A program made the position numbers and the translations under genes. This document shows positions 1 through 7,380 of a stretch of 7,395 bases of DNA, piece by piece. The notes beneath the pieces are model-generated. The model had not been told where the DNA came from. It made no database searches and worked only from the letters and a program-made list of their open reading frames with translations. The stretch is from NCBI GenBank assembly GCA_902805755.1, contig CADCUA010000380.1, positions 1 to 7,395 of the forward strand, in the 5' to 3' direction. The first letter of the stretch is position 1; every line of letters starts with the position of its first letter. The DNA comes from an uncultured Lysobacter sp. (GTDB lineage: Bacteria; Pseudomonadota; Gammaproteobacteria; Xanthomonadales; Xanthomonadaceae).

Positions 1-660
<660 letters not shown>

Positions 661-679
661 GCACGGGCGAACAGTGCCA

Positions 680-724
680 GCGCGGCCCCTGCGAATGCGG
701 TGGCCGCGCGTACCGTTGCAGGGG
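680..724. repeat. Two overlapping inverted repeats between katG and tRNA-Arg (possible bidirectional terminator)
   Basis: Two stems compete for the same bases. GCGCGGCC at 680-687 pairs perfectly with GGCCGCGC at 702-709 around a 14-nt loop. Alternatively CCCCTGC at 686-692 pairs with GCAGGGG at 718-724, and this second structure can extend inward with GCGGT (697-701) against ACCGT (712-716), including one wobble pair. The location between two convergent genes fits transcription termination, and the second structure begins 3 nt beyond the CCA end of the tRNA. Neither strand shows a T-tract after a stem, so this is not a classical intrinsic terminator. In DNA this GC-rich, chance pairing is a real alternative. 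Confidence 0.35.
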
Positions 725-727
725 AAA

Positions 728-804
728 TGGCGCGCCTGGAGGGATTCGAACCCCCGACCAATGGCTTCGGAAGCCACTACTCTATCCGGCTGAGCTACAG
801 GCGC
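728..804 (-). tRNA. tRNA-Arg (anticodon CCG), CCA encoded
   Basis: The reverse strand folds into a complete 77-nt cloverleaf. The acceptor stem GCGCCTG/CAGGCGC has 7 perfect pairs. The D-stem GCTC/GAGT has one wobble pair. The anticodon stem GTGGC/GCCAT encloses the loop TTCCGAA with anticodon CCG (plus-strand positions 768-770). The T-arm is GGGGG-TTCGAAT-CCCTC. It ends with discriminator G and an encoded CCA at 728-730. CCG reads the arginine codon CGG. The overall sequence resembles the tRNA-Arg(CCG) class of gammaproteobacteria. The gene stands alone, converges with katG and diverges from ubiA. Confidence 0.96.
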
Positions 805-851
805 GTTGACGAACGGTTGCCACCGCACGGCCTTGCGCCGGGCGGGTGGGC

Positions 852-857
852 ATTCTA
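852..857 (-). promoter_or_regulatory. Probable -10 box of the tRNA-Arg promoter
   Basis: On the reverse strand the box reads TAGAAT, five of six matches to TATAAT, which stands out in this GC-rich spacer. A start would fall near 845, leaving about 40 nt of leader before the mature tRNA. The bases after the box (GCCCAC) form a GC-rich discriminator, as is usual at stable-RNA promoters under stringent control. The -35 region is weak: the best candidate, TTCCGG at 876-881 with 18-nt spacing, matches only its first two bases. Confidence 0.5.
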
Positions 858-994
858 GCCGGAAAGCCGCGCGCGCCGGAAACCGGCGGCCAAGGCGAGC
901 CAATGACTGCTGCAATGCGCTGATGGCGCGGCACCTGCCCGTCGCTGCGTCCGTCGTACCCGCGGTTCGGCGCGGGTCGCGGGCACGCGCTTGC

Positions 995-1000
995 TACCCT
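995..1000 (+). promoter_or_regulatory. Possible -10 box placing the ubiA start at its ATG (leaderless mRNA)
   Basis: TACCCT lies 6 nt before the ubiA ATG at 1007. If it is a -10 element, transcription would begin at about the A of the start codon and the mRNA would have no leader. No Shine-Dalgarno sequence is visible before this ATG, which agrees with that reading. No convincing -35 box lies 16-19 nt upstream, so the call remains tentative. Confidence 0.35.
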
Positions 1001-1006
1001 TTCGCG

Positions 1007-1906
1007 ATGGCTTCGGACCCGCACGCGACGCAACCCCTTCCCCTCTGGCGACGCAAGCTCGCGCTGTACTGGCGGCTCGTGCGTGGCGACCGGCCGATCG
1101 GCTGGCTGCTGCTGCTGTGGCCGACCTGGTGGGGGCTGTGGCTCGCGGCCGAGGGCGTGCCGCCGCTGTGGACGCTGGTGGTGTTCACGCTGGGCGTGTG
1201 GCTGACGCGTTCGGCCGGCTGCGTGATCAACGATTACGCCGACCGCTGGCTGGACCCGCATGTCGAACGCACGAAGGACCGCCCGCTGGCGACCGGCGCG
1301 GTGCGCGGGCGCGAGGCGCTGATGGTGTTCGCCGTGCTGATGCTGGTCGCATTCGCGCTGGTGCTGACGCTCAACCGGCTCACCGTGCTGCTGAGCTTCG
1401 TCGGCGTCGCGCTGGCCGCGAGTTATCCCTATCTCAAGCGCTATACGCACCTGCCGCAGATCTACCTCGGCCTCGCGTTCGGCTGGGGCATCCCGATGGC
1501 GTTCGCGGCGGTGCGCGGCGAAGTGCCGGCAATCGCGTGGCTGCTGTACGTCGCGAACATCCTGTGGGCGACCGCGTACGACACCTGGTACGCGATGGTC
1601 GACCGCGAGGACGACCTGCGCATGGGCAGCAAGTCGACCGCGATCCTGTTCGGCGATCTCGATCTTGTCGCGCAGGGCGTGCTGTATGCGCTGTTTTTCC
1701 TCGCGCTGGTGCTCGTGGGGCAACGCGCGGGCCTGGGCATGGCCTGGTGGGGCGCCTGCGCGGTCGCGGCAGGCCTGGTGCTGTATGAATTCAGGATCGC
1801 CCGCACGCGCGAGCGCAGCGCGTGCTTCCGTGCGTTCCTGCACAACCACTGGGTGGGCGCGACGCTGTTTGCCGGGCTGGCGCTGGACTTCGGTCTGCGC
1901 GCCTGA
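1007..1906 (+). CDS. ubiA: 4-hydroxybenzoate polyprenyltransferase UbiA
   Basis: UbiA is an integral membrane enzyme that attaches the polyprenyl tail to 4-hydroxybenzoate, an early step of ubiquinone synthesis. The 299-residue product has the normal family length. Both aspartate-rich motifs that bind Mg2+-prenyl diphosphate are present: NDYADRWLD at 75-83 and [13 protein letters not shown] at 191-203. The family segments DRPLATGAV near 91-99, [13 protein letters not shown] near 139-151 and the C-terminal [17 protein letters not shown] are also clear. Several hydrophobic stretches (about 31-48, 53-70, 103-121, 125-141, 153-168, 221-238, 244-260, 281-295) fit a multi-helix membrane protein. 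The frame is open back to about 806, but the extra 67 codons run over the tRNA promoter region and are arginine-rich, so ATG 1007, which gives the family-like N-terminus, was chosen. The gene stands alone and converges with comF. Confidence 0.95.
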   Translation: MASDPHATQPLPLWRRKLALYWRLVRGDRPIGWLLLLWPTWWGLWLAAEGVPPLWTLVVFTLGVWLTRSAGCVINDYADRWLDPHVERTKDRPLATGAVRGREALMVFAVLMLVAFALVLTLNRLTVLLSFVGVALAASYPYLKRYTHLPQIYLGLAFGWGIPMAFAAVRGEVPAIAWLLYVANILWATAYDTWYAMVDREDDLRMGSKSTAILFGDLDLVAQGVLYALFFLALVLVGQRAGLGMAWWGACAVAAGLVLYEFRIARTRERSACFRAFLHNHWVGATLFAGLALDFGLRA

Positions 1907-1907
1907 C

Positions 1908-1920
1908 AGGCGTAGCGCCT
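1908..1920. terminator. Small hairpin between the converging ends of ubiA and comF
   Basis: AGGCG (1908-1912) and CGCCT (1916-1920) form a perfect 5-bp stem with a TAG loop. It nearly fills the 13-nt gap between the two stop codons and takes in the first base of the comF stop. No T-tract follows on either strand. It could assist termination of both converging transcripts, but it is short and may be chance. Confidence 0.22.
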
Positions 1921-2699
1921 CAAGGGGCCCGTGCGCAGACCCATGCCTCCACGCGCGCGACGCCGGCGCGGCGTAGGGCGAGCGCCGCAGCCTGCAGCGT
2001 GGCGCCGGTGGTCATGACGTCGTCAATCAGCACCACGTGCGCGGGCAACGGCGCGCCGGGCCGCACCGCGAACGCATCGCGCAGGTTGCGTCGACGGCTG
2101 CCGGCGCCGAGCGTGGACTGCGCGGCGGTGTCACGCACGCGCAGCAGCCGGTTGCTCTCCAGCCGCAATGCCAGCGCGGAAGCGAGCGGCCGCGCGAGTT
2201 CGAGCGCCTGGTCGAACCCGCGCCGCCGCAACCGCGCGCGATGCAGCGGCACCGGCATGAGCACGTCGGGCCGCGGCGCATCGTGCAGCGCTTGCGCCAT
2301 CAGCTGCGCGAGCAGCGCGCCGGCGGCGAGATCGTGATGGAACTTGAAGCGCGGCAGCAGCCGGTCCAGCGGCAGCGCATAGACGAACGCGGCCCGCACC
2401 GCGTCCAGCGGCGGCGCGATGCCGCGCCCGCGGTGGCGGGCCGCGCGCTGCAGGCACCGGCCGCAGGCCTCGGCCGCCTGCGGCAGCGGGATCGCGCAGC
2501 GCGCACAGGCCTCGCGGTTCCAGGGCAGCGCCTCGACGCAGGCCGCACACAGGTCCAGTCCATCGACGCCGGCCGCACTGCAGACCAGGCAACGGTTCGG
2601 CCATAGCAGCCGCGCGGCGTCGTGCCGCAACCAGAAGCCCAGCCGCCTGCGCGCCTCGTCAACCGGATCGGGTCGGATTTGGTTGACAGCCTCGGTCAT
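1920..2699 (-). CDS. comF: ComF family protein (competence-associated phosphoribosyltransferase-like)
   Basis: The 259-residue product has the two-part ComF layout. The N-terminal zinc-ribbon region carries four cysteine pairs: C37/C40, C51/C54, C65/C68 and C79/C82. The C-terminal type I phosphoribosyltransferase fold includes FKFHHD at 118-123, [16 protein letters not shown] at 150-165 and the PRPP-binding motif [13 protein letters not shown] at 223-235. ComF proteins are needed for uptake of transforming DNA in several bacteria, probably in the cytoplasm after entry of the single strand; the exact biochemical step is not settled. ATG 2699 was chosen because the upstream in-frame sequence is arginine/serine-rich antisense of bioB with no family resemblance. 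Codons 4-15 contain the proposed BirA operator of the divergent biotin genes. The 3' end nearly touches ubiA. Confidence 0.93.
   Translation of the reverse strand: MTEAVNQIRPDPVDEARRRLGFWLRHDAARLLWPNRCLVCSAAGVDGLDLCAACVEALPWNREACARCAIPLPQAAEACGRCLQRAARHRGRGIAPPLDAVRAAFVYALPLDRLLPRFKFHHDLAAGALLAQLMAQALHDAPRPDVLMPVPLHRARLRRRGFDQALELARPLASALALRLESNRLLRVRDTAAQSTLGAGSRRRNLRDAFAVRPGAPLPAHVVLIDDVMTTGATLQAAALALRRAGVARVEAWVCARAP
2656..2689. promoter_or_regulatory. Probable BirA (biotin repressor) operator of the bio genes
   Basis: Two 9-nt half-sites, TCGTCAACC (2656-2664) and GGTTGACAG (2681-2689), flank a 16-nt spacer. The inner 7 bases of each (GTCAACC and GGTTGAC) are a perfect inverted repeat. 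The classical E. coli bio operator has half-sites TTGTAAACC and GGTTTACAA with the same 16-nt spacing, and its spacer also ends in ATTT before the right half. The right half-site overlaps a perfect -35 box for bioB, so bound BirA-biotinoyl-AMP would exclude RNA polymerase. The site lies inside codons 4-15 of comF on the other strand. It is identified from pattern and position only. It requires a BirA with an N-terminal helix-turn-helix in this organism. Confidence 0.72.
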
Positions 2700-2711
2700 G
2701 GTTTCCAGACT
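2683..2711 (+). promoter_or_regulatory. Probable sigma-70 promoter of the bioB operon
   Basis: A perfect TTGACA -35 box lies at 2683-2688. With the ideal 17-nt spacing the -10 position is CAGACT (2706-2711), which has the A, A and T of positions 2, 4 and 6 of TATAAT. Transcription would start near 2718, leaving about 30 nt before the bioB ATG at 2749. The box is embedded in the right half of the proposed BirA operator. The -35 is strong; the -10 is only moderate. Confidence 0.55.
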
Positions 2712-2748
2712 GCCGGCCTCGCCTTGCCGTGTCCGTCGGAAAATCCCC

Positions 2749-3804
2749 ATGCCTGCCGTCAGCGAATTGCCCACCGCAGCGACGCTGCGCCACGACTTCT
2801 CTCGCAGCGAAGTGCGCGCGCTGTTCGACCTGCCGTTTCCCGAGCTGCTGCATCGCGCGTCCAGCGTGCACCGCGCGAATTTCGACCCGGCCGAAGTGCA
2901 GGTCTCGACGCTGCTGTCGATCAAGACCGGCGGCTGCCCCGAGGACTGCGGCTACTGCCCGCAGGCCGCGCGCTACCACACCGGCGTGGACGCGACGAAG
3001 CTGATGAGCACCGAAGCGGTGCTGGAGAAGGCGAAGCAGGCGAAGGCCGCCGGCGCGTCGCGCTTCTGCATGGGCGCGGCGTGGCGCAGCCCGAAGGACC
3101 GCGACATCCCGAAGGTCGCGGCGATGATTTCCGAAGTGAAGGCGCTGGGCCTTGAGACCTGCGCGACGCTGGGCATGCTCGAGCCGCACCAGGCGCGCGC
3201 GCTGAAGGACGCCGGGCTGGACTACTACAACCACAACCTCGACACCGCGCCGGAGTTCTACAACGAGATCATCCGCACGCGCGAGTTCCAGGACCGTCTC
3301 GACACGCTGGAGCATGTGCGCGACGTCGGCATGAAGACCTGCTGCGGCGGCATCGTCGGCATGGGCGAATCGCGCGAGCAGCGCGCGGGTCTTTTGCAGA
3401 CGCTTGCGAACCTGCCCGCGCATCCGGACTCGGTGCCGATCAACCGCCTGGTGCAGGTCGAGGGCACACCGCTGAGCGGCACGACCGAGCTGGACCCGTT
3501 CGAGTTCGTGCGCACGATTGCCGTGGCGCGCATCCTGATGCCGAAGTCGATGGTGCGCCTGAGCGCGGGGCGCGAATCGATGTCTGATGAGCTGCAGGCG
3601 CTGTGCTTCTGCGCCGGCGCGAATTCGATTTTCTACGGCGAGAAGCTGCTGACCACCGGCAACCCCGACACCGAGCGCGACCTCGCGCTGTTCGCGCGCC
3701 TGGGGCTGCGGCCGATGCCGGTGGTCGAAACCGCCGGCACGGTGCATGCGGACATCGTCGACACCGTGCCTGCAAGCTGCCCGCCCAACAGCTGCGCGGC
3801 CTGA
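2749..3804 (+). CDS. bioB: Biotin synthase BioB (radical SAM)
   Basis: BioB performs the last step of biotin synthesis, inserting sulfur into dethiobiotin with two S-adenosylmethionine-derived radicals. The 351-residue protein shows the radical-SAM cluster motif C63-x3-C67-x2-C70 ([12 protein letters not shown]). It also has the ligands of the sacrificial [2Fe-2S] cluster: C107 in [10 protein letters not shown]138 in ETCATLG, C198 in [12 protein letters not shown] and R270 in MVRLSAGRE. Every one of these sits 10 residues later than in E. coli BioB, so the core aligns without gaps up to R270 and the extra residues are N-terminal. ATG 2749 was chosen; a GGA at 2738-2740 could act as a weak ribosome-binding site. 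An in-frame ATG at 2698 lies within the promoter and is rejected. The gene is first of the bio operon, and bioF follows after 3 nt. Confidence 0.98.
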   Translation: MPAVSELPTAATLRHDFSRSEVRALFDLPFPELLHRASSVHRANFDPAEVQVSTLLSIKTGGCPEDCGYCPQAARYHTGVDATKLMSTEAVLEKAKQAKAAGASRFCMGAAWRSPKDRDIPKVAAMISEVKALGLETCATLGMLEPHQARALKDAGLDYYNHNLDTAPEFYNEIIRTREFQDRLDTLEHVRDVGMKTCCGGIVGMGESREQRAGLLQTLANLPAHPDSVPINRLVQVEGTPLSGTTELDPFEFVRTIAVARILMPKSMVRLSAGRESMSDELQALCFCAGANSIFYGEKLLTTGNPDTERDLALFARLGLRPMPVVETAGTVHADIVDTVPASCPPNSCAA

Positions 3805-3807
3805 GCC

Positions 3808-5010
3808 ATGGCGCGCGCGTCCTGGCGGGATCGCATCGCAACCGCGCGCAGCGAGCGCGTGGCCACCTCGCGCACGCGCGTGCGCCGCACCGTCACCCAC
3901 CGCGACGGTGCGCACTGCACGGTCGACGGCCGTTCGCTGCTGAACTTCTGCGGCAACGATTACCTCGGCCTGTCGCAACACTTCGCCGTCACCACCGCGC
4001 TGCAGGAAGCGGCGTCGCGCGAAGGCGCGGGCGGTGTCGCTTCGCATCTGGTCTGCGGCCACCACGCGCTGCATGCGCAGGTCGAGCATGCGCTCGCCGA
4101 TTGGCTGGGCGTGCCGGGCGCGCTGCTGTTCGGCAGCGGCTTCATGGCGAACCTCGCGGTGGTGCAGAGCCTGCTCGACGATGACGGGCTGTGCGTGCAG
4201 GACCGGCTGAACCACGCCAGCCTGATCGATGCCGCGCGCCTGGCCGGTTGCCGCCTGCGCCGCTACCCGCACGCCGACGCCGAAGGTGCGTTGCGGCAGC
4301 TGCGCGCCGAACCGGATGCCGTGGCGATGCTGATCACCGATGGCGTCTTCAGCATGGACGGTGACGTTGCGCCGCTGCGCGAGCTGGCGTTGATCGCACG
4401 CGCGCAGAAGGCGCTGCTGTATGTCGATGACGCGCACGGCGTCGGCGTGCTCGGCCCCGACGGGCGCGGCAGCGTGGCCGAGGCGGGACTCAGCGTCGAA
4501 CAGGTACCGCTGCAGCTGGTGACGCTGGGCAAGGCGCTGGGCGGCTATGGCGCGGCGGTCGTGGGCGATGCCGATGTGATCGCGCACCTGGCCGAAACCG
4601 CGCGGCCGTATCTGTACACGACCGCATTGCCGCCCGCGCAGGCGGCGGCAACGCTTGCGGCCATCGGCATCGCGCGTCGCGAGCACTGGCGCCGGGAAAA
4701 ACTGCGCCAGCTCGCTGCGCGTTTTCGCGAGCGTGCCCGCACGCACGGCCTGGAACTGCTGCCCTCGGACACGGCGATCCAGCCGGTGCTGTGCGGCGAG
4801 GACGCGCGTGCGATCGCGATGGCGCAGCAGCTGGAACAAAACGGCTACTGGGTCGCCGCGATCCGCCCGCCCACCGTGCCCGAAGGCCGCGCGCGGCTGC
4901 GCGTGACGCTGTCGGCGCTGCACGGCATTGGCGATGTCGATGGCCTCGTCGATGCGCTCGCGCGCGCGCGGGATGCCACGCCGGCGCCGATGCTCGAAAC
5001 GGCGGGCTGA
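3808..5010 (+). CDS. bioF: 8-amino-7-oxononanoate synthase BioF
   Basis: BioF is a PLP enzyme that condenses pimeloyl-ACP with L-alanine, releasing CO2, to form KAPA (8-amino-7-oxononanoate). The 400-residue protein has the alpha-oxoamine synthase signatures: [11 protein letters not shown] at 46-56, [11 protein letters not shown] with H136 stacking on [14 protein letters not shown] with D207 and H210, and [11 protein letters not shown] with the Schiff-base lysine K242. The segment [11 protein letters not shown] at 268-278 is also typical. It is slightly longer than E. coli BioF (384), mainly through a short N-terminal addition and a C-terminal tail. Its ATG lies 3 nt beyond the bioB stop and bioH follows after 2 nt, with no strong Shine-Dalgarno at either junction, so translation is probably coupled. 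Confidence 0.97.
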   Translation: MARASWRDRIATARSERVATSRTRVRRTVTHRDGAHCTVDGRSLLNFCGNDYLGLSQHFAVTTALQEAASREGAGGVASHLVCGHHALHAQVEHALADWLGVPGALLFGSGFMANLAVVQSLLDDDGLCVQDRLNHASLIDAARLAGCRLRRYPHADAEGALRQLRAEPDAVAMLITDGVFSMDGDVAPLRELALIARAQKALLYVDDAHGVGVLGPDGRGSVAEAGLSVEQVPLQLVTLGKALGGYGAAVVGDADVIAHLAETARPYLYTTALPPAQAAATLAAIGIARREHWRREKLRQLAARFRERARTHGLELLPSDTAIQPVLCGEDARAIAMAQQLEQNGYWVAAIRPPTVPEGRARLRVTLSALHGIGDVDGLVDALARARDATPAPMLETAG

Positions 5011-5012
5011 GC

Positions 5013-5786
5013 ATGCATATCGAAACGATCGGGCGCGGGCCGCCGCTTGCGCTCATCCACGGCTGGGCGATGCACAGCGGCCTGTTCGCGCCGCTGGTGG
5101 AGCGGCTCGCGAGCCACTGCACGCTGCACCTGATCGACCTGCCCGGCCACGGCCACGCGCGCACCGATGCGCGCGCGCTGGATCCGGTCGCGCTCGCGGG
5201 CGAACTCGTGGACGCCGTGCCCGATGCGGTGTGGCTGGGCTGGTCACTGGGCGGGCAGTTCGCGCTGCACGCGGCGCTGGATCATCCAACGCGCGTGCGC
5301 GGCGTGGTGCTGGTCGCGTCCTCGCCGCGCTTCGTGCGCGACGAAGGCTGGCCGCATGGCGTCAGCCCGACGCTGTTCAAGGATTTCGGCGAAGCGCTCG
5401 AGCGTGATTTCCGCGGCACGCTGGAGGGCTTCCTCGCGCTGGAAGCACTGGGTTCGAACGAGGCGCAGGAAGAGCTGCGCAACCTGCGCGCGCAGGCGTT
5501 CGCACGCGGCGAGCCGGCGCCACGCGCGCTGCTGGAAGGGCTAGCGCTGCTCGATCGATTCGATGTGCGCGCGCGCCTGCCGCAACTGGCGGTGCCGAGC
5601 CTGTGGATCTCCGGCCGCCGCGATCGCGTGGTGCCCGCCGGCGCGATGCCGGCCGCCGCGGCGCTTGCGCCGAATGGGCGCAGCGTGGTGATCGGCGATG
5701 CCGGCCATGCGCCGTTCCTGGCCGGCGCCGATACGGTCGCGCGCGAGATCGCGGCGTTCATGGACCACGTGCACACGCGTGCGTAG
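5013..5786 (+). CDS. bioH: Pimeloyl-ACP methyl ester carboxylesterase BioH
   Basis: BioH is an alpha/beta-hydrolase that cleaves the methyl ester of pimeloyl-ACP, ending the disguised fatty-acid cycle begun by BioC and supplying BioF. The 257-residue length equals the usual size (256 in E. coli). The expected catalytic triad is visible: nucleophile S78 in GWSLGG, D204 in SGRRDRVVP and H232 in GDAGHAPFL. The oxyanion-loop motif LIHGWAMH is at 14-21, and LIDLPGHGHA at 40-49 is typical of the fold. The ATG lies 2 nt after the bioF stop. Position between bioF and bioC supports BioH over other esterases of this large family. After its stop the tight packing ends: 173 nt separate it from bioC. Confidence 0.94.
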   Translation: MHIETIGRGPPLALIHGWAMHSGLFAPLVERLASHCTLHLIDLPGHGHARTDARALDPVALAGELVDAVPDAVWLGWSLGGQFALHAALDHPTRVRGVVLVASSPRFVRDEGWPHGVSPTLFKDFGEALERDFRGTLEGFLALEALGSNEAQEELRNLRAQAFARGEPAPRALLEGLALLDRFDVRARLPQLAVPSLWISGRRDRVVPAGAMPAAAALAPNGRSVVIGDAGHAPFLAGADTVAREIAAFMDHVHTRA

Positions 5787-5959
5787 TGCGTGCACGCTCG
5801 ACGTACAGCGCGGTGATGCTGTCGTTTCGCAACACGGCTGCGTGTCGCCTGCGTGGTCATGCATGCCGCGGCGCCGTGCGTCTGGATGCAGGCCAGCAAC
5901 TGCAGCGAGCCCCTTTTCGTATCGCTTCCCGATGCGCCGATCCCGCCACTGACCGAACC
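5787..5959. other. 173-nt bioH-bioC spacer with a small hairpin, no convincing gene
   Basis: This is the only sizeable gap inside the biotin cluster. It holds no recognisable gene. The bioC frame is open through it (for example an in-frame ATG at 5817), but the translation does not resemble the start of BioC. A hairpin lies at 5918-5936: CGTATCG and CGATGCG pair over 7 bp with one wobble around a CTTCC loop, ending 23 nt before the bioC ATG. A copy of GTGCAC sits on each side of the bioH stop (5769-5774 and 5790-5795) and can pair as a short imperfect stem. No clear promoter, T-tract or second BirA half-site pair was seen. Confidence 0.45.
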
Positions 5960-6877
5960 ATGTCCGAGCTGTTCGATCCCCGTCATGTACGCCGCGCGTT
6001 CTCGCGCGCCGCGCACCATTACGACGAAGCCGCCGCGCTGCAGCGCGAGGTCGCGTCGCGCCTGTCCGAAGCGCTGGATTACTTCGAAGACCCCTCGCGT
6101 GGCGGGCGCGCACCGGAGGTCGTGCTCGATGTCGGCGCCGGGCCCGGGCATGCGGCGCTGGCGATGCAGCAGCGCTGGCCGAAGGCGCGCGTCATCGCGC
6201 TCGACCTCGCGCCGGGCATGCTGTGTGAGGCGCGCACGCGCTTCGGCACCGATCGCGCGCGGTTGTTCGACTTCAAGCGTCGCCCGCACGCGGTCTGCGC
6301 CGATGCCCGTGCGCTGCCGGTGCGCGATGCGAGCGTGGACGTGCTGTTTTCCAACCTGTGCCTGCAATGGGTGGAGGACCTGCCGGCGGTGTTCGCGGGC
6401 TTCCGCCGCGTGCTCAGGCCCGGCGGGCTGCTGCTGGTGTCGACGTTCGGGCCCGACACGCTGATGGAACTGCGCGAGGCGTTCTCGCGCGCGGACGAGT
6501 CGCCACACGTAAGCCTGTTTCCGTCGATCGCGCAGTTCGGCGATGCGCTGATCGCGGCCGGCTTCAAGGACCCGGTGCTGGACCGCGACGAGTTCGTTCT
6601 CGGCCATGCGGACCTTGCCGGCCTGATGCGCGAGCTGCGCACGCTCGGCGCGACGAACGCAATGGTCGACCGCCGCCGCAGCCTGACCGGTCGCGCGCGG
6701 TTCGCGCGCGCGGCGCAGGCGTACGAACCGATGCGCCGGAGTGACGGGCAACTGCCGGCGACCTGGGAAGTGATCTACGCACAGGCCTGGGGCCCGCCGC
6801 CGGGCACGCCGATCCGCGTCGGCGGCGTCGACGAGGTGCACGTGCCGGCCTCGCGCATCCCGGTGCGGCGGCGGTGA
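5960..6877 (+). CDS. bioC: Malonyl-ACP O-methyltransferase BioC
   Basis: BioC transfers a methyl group from S-adenosylmethionine to the free carboxyl of malonyl-ACP so that fatty acid synthase can use it as primer for the pimeloyl chain. The 305-residue protein begins with the family pattern FDPRHVRRAFSRAAHHYDEAA. Motif I of class I methyltransferases is VVLDVGAGPGH at 54-64. It continues with IALDLAPGML at 79-88, CADARALPV at 113-121, FSNLCLQWVEDLP at 130-142 and the BioC-typical LLLVSTFGPDTLMEL near 157-171. It is about 50 residues longer than E. coli BioC, mainly from a loop near 100-110 and an extended C-terminus. ATG 5960 was chosen from the N-terminal pattern; no Shine-Dalgarno is obvious. 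The stop overlaps the next gene's GTG. Confidence 0.95.
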   Translation: MSELFDPRHVRRAFSRAAHHYDEAAALQREVASRLSEALDYFEDPSRGGRAPEVVLDVGAGPGHAALAMQQRWPKARVIALDLAPGMLCEARTRFGTDRARLFDFKRRPHAVCADARALPVRDASVDVLFSNLCLQWVEDLPAVFAGFRRVLRPGGLLLVSTFGPDTLMELREAFSRADESPHVSLFPSIAQFGDALIAAGFKDPVLDRDEFVLGHADLAGLMRELRTLGATNAMVDRRRSLTGRARFARAAQAYEPMRRSDGQLPATWEVIYAQAWGPPPGTPIRVGGVDEVHVPASRIPVRRR

Positions 6878-7380
6878 GCCCGGTGCGCAGCGCACGCGCG
6901 ATCGCACTTGCGGCGGTCGCGATCGCGCTGCTGTCGGCGCTGTTTTTCACCTGCACCTACGTGCTCAACCGCGCGGCCGCGGTCGACGGCGGGCACTGGG
7001 CGTGGATCGCGTCGCTGCGTTATCTGATCACGCTGCCGCTGCTGTGGCCGTTGATGCGCTGGCAGGGCGGCGCGGCGCCGGTGTGGCGCGCGATCCGTGC
7101 GCACCCGGGGCCGTGGCTCGCCTGGAGCGGCATCGGCTTCGTGCTGTTCTACCTGTGCCTGAGCTTCGCGGCGGCGAGCGGGCCGTCGTGGCTGGTCGCG
7201 GGCACGTTCCAGCTCACCGTGATCGCCGGCATGCTGGTCGCGCCGCTGCTGTACCGCGACGAGCGCGCGCGCATCCCGGTCACGGCGCTGGCCGTGGGCG
7301 TCGTCGTGGTCGCCGGCGTGCTGCTGATGCAGCTCGGGCATGGCGATGGGCGCATCGATCGCGCGGGCTGGATAGCGTTC
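6874..7380 (+). CDS. EmrE/DMT-type multidrug-efflux-like membrane protein (3' truncated)
   Basis: The frame starts with GTG at 6874, overlapping the bioC stop by 4 nt (GTGA), and stays open to the end of the window. Genuine sequence appears to stop at 7380, after 169 residues, because the final 15 bases match a sequencing adapter. Five hydrophobic segments are visible at about 8-31, 43-62, 81-101, 106-127 and 135-154. Segments such as TYVLNRAAAVDGGHWAW at 28-44 and SLRYLITLPLL at 47-57 resemble the putative multidrug-resistance efflux transporters of the drug/metabolite superfamily. Such proteins usually have 9-10 helices, so about half is missing. The substrate is unknown. The overlap implies translation coupled to bioC, but a role in biotin metabolism is only a possibility. 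An in-frame GTG at 6883 is an alternative start. Confidence 0.75.

Noticed and set aside
727..804. Short forward frame beginning MARLEGFEPPT across the tRNA
   Set aside because: This is the well-known spurious peptide obtained by translating the antisense strand of a tRNA gene.
805..810. GTTGAC next to the tRNA 5' end as a possible second BirA half-site
   Set aside because: No matching partner half-site is present at the 16-nt spacing.
874..888. Hairpin CGCCGG-AAA-CCGGCG upstream of the tRNA
   Set aside because: It is a perfect but short stem with no T-tract, not positioned after any gene; it is likely chance in GC-rich DNA.
806..1006. N-terminal extension of ubiA
   Set aside because: The frame is open, but the 67 added residues are arginine-rich, cover the tRNA promoter region and are not part of the UbiA fold. 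ATG 1007 gives a normal-length protein.
782..1849. A 355-codon reverse-strand frame opposite ubiA that begins in GC-rich antisense sequence
   Set aside because: Its translation is dominated by Arg, Gln and His repeats, and UbiA on the other strand has complete catalytic motifs.
2698..2748. Upstream in-frame ATG for bioB at 2698
   Set aside because: It would lie between the -35 and -10 boxes of the proposed promoter and adds 17 residues that do not look like BioB.
2659..4923. A 754-codon open frame on the reverse strand opposite bioB and bioF
   Set aside because: It is antisense to two clearly recognised enzymes with intact motifs, and its translation is a low-complexity run rich in Arg, Ala, His and Gln, as expected from GC-rich antisense DNA.
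5603..5959. N-terminal extension of bioC into the spacer and bioH
   Set aside because: Most of it is bioH in another frame, and the family-typical BioC N-terminus starts at ATG 5960.
5282..6907. A 541-codon open frame on the reverse strand opposite bioH and bioC
   Set aside because: Same pattern: an Arg/Ala-rich antisense shadow with no recognisable domain.
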